DNA of 64,000 nucleotides. It comes from Sulfuricellaceae bacterium (lineage in GTDB: Bacteria; Pseudomonadota; Gammaproteobacteria; Burkholderiales; Sulfuricellaceae). Shown one piece after another: positions 17,261 to 24,287 of this stretch. Both the position numbers and the translations under genes were made by a program. How positions within the stretch are numbered: the first letter of the stretch is position 1; every line of letters begins with the position of its first letter. The stretch covers positions 1 through 64,000 of the forward strand of contig JAUYFQ010000054.1 in the NCBI GenBank assembly GCA_030690895.1, given 5' to 3'. The notes under the pieces were generated by a model. It worked only from the letters and a program-made list of their open reading frames with translations, had not been told where the DNA came from and ran no database searches.

Positions 17261-18330
17261 AGATTCAGACACTGCAATTTGGCGAGGTGGGACCTCTACT
17301 AAACCGGCGAATTGATTTCACCGACGATTGGAGTGGCGAGGTCGGTGCCCGCATCTTGTTTTCTGGCCCCAACGGTTGCGGCAAGTCGACCGTGCTGCGC
17401 GCCGTTGCGATGCTGTGGGAGGCAACAGGGCATTGGCTTGATCACCGGAAAACACTTCCCAGATCCAACCCCGTGCGTGAATGGCTGCAGCGGTGGGGAG
17501 GCGTGGCGGTGGTTTTGGTGGATACCGGTTTAACAGGTTCAGAAAACCGGGCTGTGGGTCTGATCTTTGGCGATACCGATTGGTGTGAAGCCCAGATGGC
17601 CGAGAGAACCGATGTTTTGTGGCTGGGTGAAAGCGTGGCTCGCACGGGCAAGCCCGGCAACCCAAAGAGAGAGCTTTATGTTCCGCAGGGTGAGTGGCTG
17701 CAGCATTGGTCCGACGCGCGAAAGAAAATGATTTTGAGCTTCGAGCCCACAACACTTTCCAATGTGATTTTCATGGATGCCGAGGAGCGGCGCTGGGTGG
17801 CGCCCAAACGCAACGTGGGTGAGCACATTGCCGAGCAGCCGGCGCTGCGCTGGTCTCCTCGCTATATTGCTACCGAGGATTGGAGAGGGCAGCTGGAAGC
17901 GTCCCTGATCAATTTGAAGGTGACCCAGCCCAAGCGATTTTTCCGTGTCTTGGAAGAGTTAAATCTGTTCCTGACAGGCAAGGAAATTGAGTCTGACATC
18001 AAGCCCGGCGAGAACCGACTCAGGGTCAAACTCAAGGGCCTGCGAGGGCAGTACCACAATCTGGACGAATTGAGTGCCGGCGAGCACCAAGTGCTGATCA
18101 TCTTGTATCTGATTGCACGATGGGCAGAGAAAGGCTGCCTTGTGCTGATTGATGAGCCGGACCTGTATCTCCATCCTTCGCTCATCAGCGGCTTGTTGTC
18201 GCGAATTGAAAAACTGGTTGATGAACAGGGCGGACAACTGCTGATTACTTCGCACATTCCTGATGTTTGGAACCGGTTTGAAAGTACCGGACGCCGCATT
18301 GATTTGGGAGGTGAGTGTGAGCAAGGCTGA
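17257..18330 (+). CDS. AriA-like ABC/AAA-type ATPase (PARIS-like module, first pair)
   Basis: 357 aa SMC/OLD-like ATPase. Walker A is GPNGCGKS (37-44), the signature LSAGEHQ (272-278), Walker B LVLIDEPD (295-302) with the following LYLHP, and the switch histidine in TSH (331-333). Its start overlaps the pglX stop, and its own end overlaps the downstream TOPRIM/DUF4435 gene. ATPase + DUF4435 is the composition of PARIS, in which AriA senses phage anti-restriction proteins and releases the AriB nuclease. AriA proteins I know of are longer, so this could be a PARIS relative rather than PARIS proper. Translational coupling to pglX suggests function linked to BREX status (inference). Confidence 0.72.
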   Translation: MKIQTLQFGEVGPLLNRRIDFTDDWSGEVGARILFSGPNGCGKSTVLRAVAMLWEATGHWLDHRKTLPRSNPVREWLQRWGGVAVVLVDTGLTGSENRAVGLIFGDTDWCEAQMAERTDVLWLGESVARTGKPGNPKRELYVPQGEWLQHWSDARKKMILSFEPTTLSNVIFMDAEERRWVAPKRNVGEHIAEQPALRWSPRYIATEDWRGQLEASLINLKVTQPKRFFRVLEELNLFLTGKEIESDIKPGENRLRVKLKGLRGQYHNLDELSAGEHQVLIILYLIARWAEKGCLVLIDEPDLYLHPSLISGLLSRIEKLVDEQGGQLLITSHIPDVWNRFESTGRRIDLGGECEQG

Positions 18331-19132
18331 ACAACGCATCAGTAAAATCCGGGATACCCAGATCGGTGCTACTGCGAAGAAGGTTTTGTTGGTCGAGGGC
18401 AGCGATGATGTGAGTGCCTTTCGGCAACTGCTGAATCGTCGAGTCCCCGACTGGGAAAGCCGGTGGGCACTGGCTGAGGCGGGCAACAAGAGGCAGGCAC
18501 TTGATATGGCACCGCTTGTACTCGATTGGCTGGTATTGGTGGATCGCGATGAATGGTCGGCCAATGAGGTTAAGGAGTTCCAACAGCAACACGCCAACCT
18601 CTTTGTGTTGCCGCGATTCTGTCTGGAGAGCTACCTGGTTGATCCGGCAGAACTGTGGGAGGCGCTACCACCCAAACAACAGGAAAAAATTCCCACCGGT
18701 GCTTCAGGAATTGAGACGGAGGTGCTGGCCAGCCTGGCCGACTGGAGGCGCCACGCCGCGCTCTGGCATGTAATCAACCCGCTTTGGTCAGGCCTGCGGG
18801 CATTGGGGTTCAAAGAAGGGTTGCTGCAAACCCAGAAGATTCCGAATGACGCTGAGTTGGAGCGCACGTTAAAAAGCTGGTCTGAGTTTGTGGATCACAA
18901 GCGAATATTGGATGAAGTCCATGTTGCAATCGGAAACATGAATGCCCAGACAGCCACTGATTTCCTGCACCTTAGCTTGTATGCCAAGGATTTCTATCCG
19001 CAGGTTGTCCACCCGGCACTTGATCGATTGCTGGGGCGAAAATCAGAGGCTGAACGCCGTATCGCGCTTTTCAGAACACTACCTATTCCTGCTGATATCG
19101 ACCCATTGTGGAAGCGGATGGGCTTGGTTTGA
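18317..19132 (+). CDS. DUF4435 TOPRIM-like protein, AriB-like effector of the first pair
   Basis: 271 aa from the GTG at 18317, chosen because GGGAGG lies at 18307-18312; the frame is open further upstream. TOPRIM-type acidic residues are visible: E27 in LLVEGSDD, D76 and D78 in LVDRDEW, and E104 in PRFCLESYL, as in DUF4435. In PARIS the DUF4435 protein is a toxic nuclease (tRNA cleavage is reported for one) held by the ATPase. The start lies inside the 3' end of the ATPase gene (14-base overlap), so the two are co-translated. It is followed 22 bases later by the pglX 3' remnant. Confidence 0.75.
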   Translation: MSKAEQRISKIRDTQIGATAKKVLLVEGSDDVSAFRQLLNRRVPDWESRWALAEAGNKRQALDMAPLVLDWLVLVDRDEWSANEVKEFQQQHANLFVLPRFCLESYLVDPAELWEALPPKQQEKIPTGASGIETEVLASLADWRRHAALWHVINPLWSGLRALGFKEGLLQTQKIPNDAELERTLKSWSEFVDHKRILDEVHVAIGNMNAQTATDFLHLSLYAKDFYPQVVHPALDRLLGRKSEAERRIALFRTLPIPADIDPLWKRMGLV

Positions 19133-19154
19133 TCAAGGCGTTTCAATCAAACAT

Positions 19155-19281
19155 GAAAAACTCCATTACGCTGAATATACGCATCCAGCTCGATCTGGAT
19201 GACGGGGTAAAGGTGAATTACGGCAAGTTTGGGGATTTGCTTGCAGAGGTGAAGGCGGTGACAGGTGGGGCGGAGGAATAA
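19155..19281 (+). pseudogene. Remnant of the 3' end of a second, diverged pglX allele
   Basis: From CGC at 19180 to the TAA at 19279-19281 the frame reads 30 codons identical in amino acids to the PglX C-terminus (RIQLDLDDGVKVNYG ... AVTGG), then AEE instead of KDDE. It differs from pglX at 12 of 90 nucleotides, all synonymous. Weaker similarity with small indels extends left to GAAAAACTCC at 19155. There is no start codon or ribosome site, so it is not expressed as a protein. The synonymous-only divergence shows it evolved as the end of a working pglX before being cut off. It marks a recombination junction between the two ATPase/TOPRIM pairs. Confidence 0.92.
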
Positions 19282-19307
19282 CATGGTCAAGGATTGGAGG
19301 GCATACG

Positions 19308-20468
19308 ATGCTTAAGTCGCTAGAAATAAGAAATTTCAGGTCATTAGAGAATTTTCAGGTCGCCAAACTTGGCAGGGTTAACCTGATCGTCGGCAAGAAT
19401 AATTCAGGCAAGAGCTCTGTGTTGGAGGCATTGCGGATTTATGCAGGCAATGCCCAGCGTGGGTTGCTGGAAATGATTGCGGCAGAACATGATGAGAAAT
19501 ATCGGCAGAAGGACACCGAGCGTGCCGAGGCAGATCAGCCGCTCCCGTTTCAGGATTTTTTCACGGGCCGCATGTTTCCAGAGAATGGCGAGAACGTAAT
19601 ACATATTGGAAGCGCAACGGCAATCCAGGATGTGTTGCGCATTCAGCACGTGTTTCTGGTTGAAACGGAAGAGGCAGTGACGGATTTGACAGGGGAAACA
19701 AGCATCCGTGTTCGTCGTCGGCCCGTTCCAAAATCCGAAATGCCAGATTTACTCGGTGAAGTTAATCACGCGTTTCTGATCAACAAGGGGGAGAAGGCAT
19801 TTCCCCCTCTGATTCTGGATGCCATTTCTCCGCGTTTCCGGCCATCTCCAGTTGATCAGGCGAGTGCTGTTCCGTGCAGCTTCATTCCGACTCAATTTGT
19901 TTCACTGGATGAGTTGGCGGACGAATGGGACAAGATCGTCTTCACCGAGCATGAAGAGATTGTCAGGCAAGCCATGCGCATCATTGCCCCCGAGTTTGAA
20001 AACCTGACTTTTGTGCGTAATGAGGATGGTCGTCCGGCTTATCGTGCAAACTTTCAGCGTAGCGCCAAGGTCAAGATGTCTGACATACCCAGGCCTGTCC
20101 CCCTGAATAGCTTGGGGGATGGCATGTTGCGAGTGCTGCAACTAGCTCTAAAGATATTTCCAGCCAAGGGCGGTTTTCTCCTGATTGATGAGTTTGAAAA
20201 TGGGCTGCATTACAGCGTAATGGAAAAAGTCTGGGCGCTGTTGTTTGACATGGCCGAGAAGCTGGATATTCAGGTCTTTGCGACGACGCATAGCTGGGAT
20301 TGCATTGAGAGCTTCGCAAAAACAGCAATTGCCCGGCAGGATGTTGAAGGCGTGCTGTTCCGTGTAGGTAAGAGCGTTAAGGTTAGCAATCGGGGTCGAG
20401 TGATGGCAACCGTCTTTGACGAGCAGGCGCTCTATAACATTACGCAGACTGATGTGGAGGTTCGGTAA
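19308..20468 (+). CDS. AAA_15/OLD-type ATPase (second ATPase/TOPRIM pair)
   Basis: 386 aa. Begins MLKSLEIRNFRSLENF, the usual start of OLD/RecF-like ATPases. Walker A is GKNNSGKS (29-36). A signature-like LGDGMLRVLQL, Walker B GGFLLIDEFENGLHY, and a switch histidine in ATTHSWD follow. GGAGGG at 19296-19301 is the ribosome site. The next gene starts at its stop (TAATG). It differs in length and sequence from the first-pair ATPase, so it is not a tandem duplicate. ATPase + TOPRIM pairs of this kind occur in defence islands; the mechanism here is unknown. Confidence 0.82.
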   Translation: MLKSLEIRNFRSLENFQVAKLGRVNLIVGKNNSGKSSVLEALRIYAGNAQRGLLEMIAAEHDEKYRQKDTERAEADQPLPFQDFFTGRMFPENGENVIHIGSATAIQDVLRIQHVFLVETEEAVTDLTGETSIRVRRRPVPKSEMPDLLGEVNHAFLINKGEKAFPPLILDAISPRFRPSPVDQASAVPCSFIPTQFVSLDELADEWDKIVFTEHEEIVRQAMRIIAPEFENLTFVRNEDGRPAYRANFQRSAKVKMSDIPRPVPLNSLGDGMLRVLQLALKIFPAKGGFLLIDEFENGLHYSVMEKVWALLFDMAEKLDIQVFATTHSWDCIESFAKTAIARQDVEGVLFRVGKSVKVSNRGRVMATVFDEQALYNITQTDVEVR

Positions 20469-21145
20469 TGGCGACGACAAGCATTGACCGTATTCTGCTG
20501 GTTGAGGGCGAGGCTGATCGTGCCTTCTTCGAACAGATTTGCAGAGTTGTTGGCTTGAATACGAGCGTCAAGGTTGCGCTACCAAAGGATTTGGCGGGGT
20601 CGCATAATTCCAAGGAGGGCGTATTCAACCATCTACCTGTCTTGCTTGCTCAATTGGCGGATGGTCAGATCACCCGCCTGGCTGTGGTTGTGGACGCAGA
20701 TAGCGAGGCAAACGGCGGGGGATATGAGCTGACCATCGGCAGGGTGGAGAAAATCGTCGCACCTTATGGATTTGCTTTGGCTGCGCACACAGTGAGCGGA
20801 ATAGTTTTTCAACATAATGACGGCTTGGCGGATTTCGGCCTTTGGGTAATGCCGAATAATGCTGATGAAGGCATGTTGGAAGATTGGATAAAACAGAGCA
20901 TCCATCCCGATGAACAAGGACTGTTTGCCCACGCAGAAGCCGTCGTGGCAGCGCTGCCACAGCCCCAAAAATTCAAACCGATTCGCCGCAGCAAAGCCGA
21001 GGTGGCTACTTGGCTAGCCTGGCAAAAACAGCCCGGGCACGGCCTTTATCGGGCTGTCGAAGATGGGCTAATTGACACCATCGGCATTCACTATAAGAAC
21101 TTGGTCGCATGGCTGGGACATATTTATAGACCATCGCAAGGTTAA
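20468..21145 (+). CDS. TOPRIM/DUF3226-like protein (second pair partner)
   Basis: 225 aa. TOPRIM features: ILLVEGEADRAFF near the N-terminus (conserved Glu) and LAVVVDADSE (DxD) about 65 residues later, as in DUF3226/OLD TOPRIM nucleases. The C-terminal segment with HGLYRAVEDGLIDT is not one I recognise. The start overlaps the ATPase stop by one base (TAATG), so the two form a coupled unit. By analogy with Gabija, OLD and PARIS, this is the likely nuclease and the ATPase its sensor (inference). It ends 126 bases before the VbhA-like gene, with nothing recognised in between. Confidence 0.75.
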   Translation: MATTSIDRILLVEGEADRAFFEQICRVVGLNTSVKVALPKDLAGSHNSKEGVFNHLPVLLAQLADGQITRLAVVVDADSEANGGGYELTIGRVEKIVAPYGFALAAHTVSGIVFQHNDGLADFGLWVMPNNADEGMLEDWIKQSIHPDEQGLFAHAEAVVAALPQPQKFKPIRRSKAEVATWLAWQKQPGHGLYRAVEDGLIDTIGIHYKNLVAWLGHIYRPSQG

Positions 21146-21271
21146 AACATCCGTCTTTCCAGACATGAAAAGGGTTTCTGATCTTTATCAGCAAGTGAGC
21201 GAGAAAAAGCCGAAAGTTTGAATGGTTTGTTGCTTGTTTGTTCTGTAAGTTTTGTAAATGAGAGGCGTGTC

Positions 21272-21463
21272 ATGAAAAAAATCAGCAAACAAGTTGCACG
21301 CAGCAAAACCGTCGAAAATGTGTTGGCCTCATTGCGTATCGAGAAGCTGGTTCCCGGCGATTATGTCATCAAGGGCATGAATGCATGCGTGTCCGGCAAG
21401 AATACGACTGCCAATGTGCTGCAAGAGGTAATACGTCACCATGTCACGATACGATGGGGCTGA
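21272..21463 (+). CDS. VbhA-type antitoxin of a Fic toxin (orphaned)
   Basis: 63 aa from the ATG at 21272; a longer upstream start lacks a ribosome site. The segment KTVENVLASLRIEKLVPGD resembles the inhibitory helix of VbhA-like antitoxins, whose motif is S/T-x-x-x-E-G/N. Here it reads S-L-R-I-E-K, so the last conserved position is changed. The 3' end overlaps by 23 bases the start of a collapsed Fic gene (21441-21581), the usual antitoxin-then-toxin overlap. With the toxin gone, the antitoxin is probably relaxed and may be non-functional. Confidence 0.68.
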   Translation: MKKISKQVARSKTVENVLASLRIEKLVPGDYVIKGMNACVSGKNTTANVLQEVIRHHVTIRWG

Positions 21464-21581
21464 CTCCTGCGTTTATCCTGGTACGGAAGCTGAGATGTAT
21501 GCGGTGATGATTGCCAGTTTTAATGGCGACGAAAAACCATTGGCGGCACTGTTGGACCGGATTACAGCGATCATTGAGTGA
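21441..21581 (+). pseudogene. Internally deleted Fic toxin gene (N- and C-terminal ends joined)
   Basis: A 46-codon frame, MSRYDGADSCVYPGTEAEM ... ALLDRITAIIE. The first ~17 residues match the N-terminus of Fic-family toxins (YDGAD..YPGT). The rest (MIASFNGDEKPLAALLDRI) matches their extreme C-terminus (SF.GD..PLA.L). Everything between, including the HPFx(D/E)GNGRxxR catalytic loop, is missing. The joint lies near 21485-21495 and keeps the frame. It starts inside the VbhA-like gene. I infer a single in-frame deletion of about 0.5 kb that disarmed the toxin. Confidence 0.72.
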
Positions 21582-21669
21582 GAGTTCTATGCCCACGGCT
21601 CCCCGTAAATGGAAATCAGAAAATTATCGTGCACATATATGGAACTGAAAAACGTGAGAGAAATCCGGA

Positions 21670-24279
21670 TTGAGTAACCAACGCATTGTCGAATCACTGA
21701 GTGCATTGTTTGCCACACAGCGGATTGTGTTCTGGCACGACGCGGAAGGTGAATTCAGCTCAGTGGTCGGCACCTTGCCGCTGGGCGATTCCCAGCTTAT
21801 TCGTCTGGATGAGATGCCCGCGCTAAAGGTCAAGCTGGAACTTGAACAGGGCGACAGTTCCGGCAAGTGGCTTCTCTATAGCCCCACGCCGGAACCCGAT
21901 CCTGCTCAGGACTGGCTGTTGGACATCCGCTTGCGGGCCAAATCGTTCCGTGCGGATTCCACTTCGATCCTGCTGGATGATCTTGGGCTGGCATCTCAAA
22001 CACTGCGCCAACATTTGAAGGAACGGACCAAGTTTCTACGCGCCAAGGAGCGTGTGGAACGTTTGAAACGACTGGTCGTGCCACTGGACACCGCCGAAGA
22101 TCTGGACCGCAAGATGCTGGCTGTATTGGCCCGCGCCGATCAGCCTGAATTCTTCGCCATTCTGTTGCGTCTATTCGGGGCGCTAGTGGCGGATGGTGAG
22201 GTTGATCTGAATGCGCAGTCTAAAGGCTGGCAAGACATTGTAACCAATGACCTTGCCCCCGCCTTCTGGATGCTGACAAAACAGGAAATGGGTTACGAGG
22301 AGGCTGAGCCTTCGTTGCGTGACCTGTTGTTACGCATTCTGGTGACGGATTTCTGCCGCTCGCTGCTCGGGGATGCGCCTGAGCCCTTGAAACATTTCAT
22401 GCTGCCGGATCGGACTCTGGCCGCGAACGCGGCAGTGTTCGCCGCCCGCTGGCGCTCCGACCTGAGCCATTACACCAGCTACAACACCATTTCAGCGGCG
22501 GTGGACGAAGACCTCAATCTGTCTTCTGTACTGGCGGGTTTGTCAGCGGAGGATCTGGCGGAATCCATGACCTTCGAGGATTCCGAACGGCGCATCGTCA
22601 AGGATCTGAAGGATCGCATCATCGCCGCTGCCGGGGCGAACATGGATAGCGTGTTTACCCTAATTGCCAGACGGCGCGACGGACATTGGGCAAGCCGCGT
22701 CCTGGCGCAAGGCAATGAGGGCACTAGGGCATTGGCAGCCAGTTATGATGCGCTGGAGGCTGCGGCACATTTTTTCGAACTGAAATCCAGATACAGTGCC
22801 GGGTTCAGCTTTGCCAGCGCCGAGGCTGGATTAGAGAATTACCAGGCTGAGTTGTTCCGTCTGGATCAACTCTACCGACGCTTTAACCATGCCACCGAAG
22901 CGGTGGAGCCGATGGGCTGGTCGGTGCTGCATGATTTGCGCGAGCGCATCGAAGCCGCTTATTCCGGTTGGTTTGTTCCGCAACTGGGTTCGGCCTGGGC
23001 CAAGGTCTTGGAGGGCGAAGATGGCCTGCTTTCTTCCTGGCGAGTTTCGGGCATGGCGAACCAGCAGGACTTTTTTGTCCGCCAAGCGCTGCCCTTGTTC
23101 GAGAGCGGAACCAAACGCTTGTTCGTGGTGATCTCAGATGCCTTCCGCTATGAAGTGGCGGAAGAACTGGTGCAGGAGTTCAACAGCAAGAACCGCTTCA
23201 AGGCTTCCCTCGGCAGCCAGCTTGGCGTGTTGCCGAGTTATACCGCTTTAGGCATGGCGGCGCTTCTTCCCCACGAGACGTTGGCCTACAAGCTCAACAG
23301 TAACCTGGATGTGATGGCGGACGGGCAAACCGTTGCCACTATCGAGCAGCGGAGTACCCACCTCAGTCGGTTTGGCGGGGTGGCGATCAAAGCCGAAGAT
23401 TTACTGGCGTTAGGAAAAGACAAGGGGCGCGACTTCGTCCGGGATCGCAAGCTGGTTTATGTCTATCACGACCGGATTGATCTGATTGGCGATAAGCAGG
23501 GTTCGGAAACCAAGACATTCGAGGCGGCTGCCGATACGCTGACTGAGCTGTCACAGTTGGTTGGGTTCATCATCAACAGCCTGAATGGCTCGACGGTGCT
23601 GGTGACGGCGGATCATGGTTTTCTCTACCAGGAGTCCCCACTGGAAGAGGCCGACAAGTCTGCTCTTGATGAAAAACCCGTTGGCACGCTCAGGGCGAAA
23701 AAGCGTTATCTGTTGGGGCAAGGCATTGGGGGGAGCAGCAAGGCGTGGTCCGGCAATACCGCACTCACCGCCGGCACGGATCCTGACGGCAGCCTGGATT
23801 TTTGGGTGCCAAAGGCTGCTTCCCGTTTCCACTTTGCCGGAGGAGCGCGCTTTGTTCATGGCAGCGCCATGCCGCAGGAGATTGTTGTGCCAGTGATCAC
23901 GGTGCGCGTGAGCGAGTCCGAGAATGCTAAAACCAGAATAGTTGAATTCAGCGTGCTGGGCGCTTCCAACAAGGTAGTGACCAATACCCAACGGTTCGAA
24001 TTCATCCAGATCGAACCCGTATCGGAGCGGGTGTTGCCACGCACGGTGCTGGTCGGACTGCGGGATGGCGAGAAGCTTATCAGTGACGAGCAGAAGCTGA
24101 CCTTTGACAGCGCCTCACAACTGCTTGATGAAAGAAAGCGGTCTATTTTCCTGACGGTACTTTCCGGCTCCTACGATCGCAATAAAGATTACTTCCTGAC
24201 TGCCAGAGATGCGGCCACCAAGGTTGAAGTGCTGCGCATCGCATTGAAGGTGGATCTCGCCTTCACTAATGATTTCTGA
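21670..24279 (+). CDS. pglZ: BREX phosphatase-like protein PglZ (type A)
   Basis: 869 aa, starting at TTG 21670. PglZ belongs to the alkaline phosphatase superfamily and is essential for BREX; purified homologues show metal-dependent phosphodiesterase activity. Metal-site segments are visible: VISDAFRYE (D490) and TADHGFLY (D648, H649). The N-terminus (IVFWHDAEGEF) and C-terminal beta-rich region fit the family. The start codon is unusual but the only one that fits the conserved N-terminus. It lies 88 bases after the Fic remnant, and brxL follows after 8 bases. Confidence 0.93.
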   Translation: MSNQRIVESLSALFATQRIVFWHDAEGEFSSVVGTLPLGDSQLIRLDEMPALKVKLELEQGDSSGKWLLYSPTPEPDPAQDWLLDIRLRAKSFRADSTSILLDDLGLASQTLRQHLKERTKFLRAKERVERLKRLVVPLDTAEDLDRKMLAVLARADQPEFFAILLRLFGALVADGEVDLNAQSKGWQDIVTNDLAPAFWMLTKQEMGYEEAEPSLRDLLLRILVTDFCRSLLGDAPEPLKHFMLPDRTLAANAAVFAARWRSDLSHYTSYNTISAAVDEDLNLSSVLAGLSAEDLAESMTFEDSERRIVKDLKDRIIAAAGANMDSVFTLIARRRDGHWASRVLAQGNEGTRALAASYDALEAAAHFFELKSRYSAGFSFASAEAGLENYQAELFRLDQLYRRFNHATEAVEPMGWSVLHDLRERIEAAYSGWFVPQLGSAWAKVLEGEDGLLSSWRVSGMANQQDFFVRQALPLFESGTKRLFVVISDAFRYEVAEELVQEFNSKNRFKASLGSQLGVLPSYTALGMAALLPHETLAYKLNSNLDVMADGQTVATIEQRSTHLSRFGGVAIKAEDLLALGKDKGRDFVRDRKLVYVYHDRIDLIGDKQGSETKTFEAAADTLTELSQLVGFIINSLNGSTVLVTADHGFLYQESPLEEADKSALDEKPVGTLRAKKRYLLGQGIGGSSKAWSGNTALTAGTDPDGSLDFWVPKAASRFHFAGGARFVHGSAMPQEIVVPVITVRVSESENAKTRIVEFSVLGASNKVVTNTQRFEFIQIEPVSERVLPRTVLVGLRDGEKLISDEQKLTFDSASQLLDERKRSIFLTVLSGSYDRNKDYFLTARDAATKVEVLRIALKVDLAFTNDF

Positions 24280-24287
24280 GGCTGCCC

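Noticed and set aside
19150-19281. Explaining the pglX 3' repeat as a transposition target-site duplication
   Set aside because: The two copies differ at 12 of 90 nucleotides with only synonymous changes. A target-site duplication would be identical when made and would not then diverge only at synonymous positions once non-coding.
17257-21145. The two ATPase/TOPRIM pairs as a tandem duplication
   Set aside because: The ATPases differ in length (357 and 386) and show different sequences around all motifs, and the TOPRIM partners belong to different families (DUF4435 and DUF3226-like).
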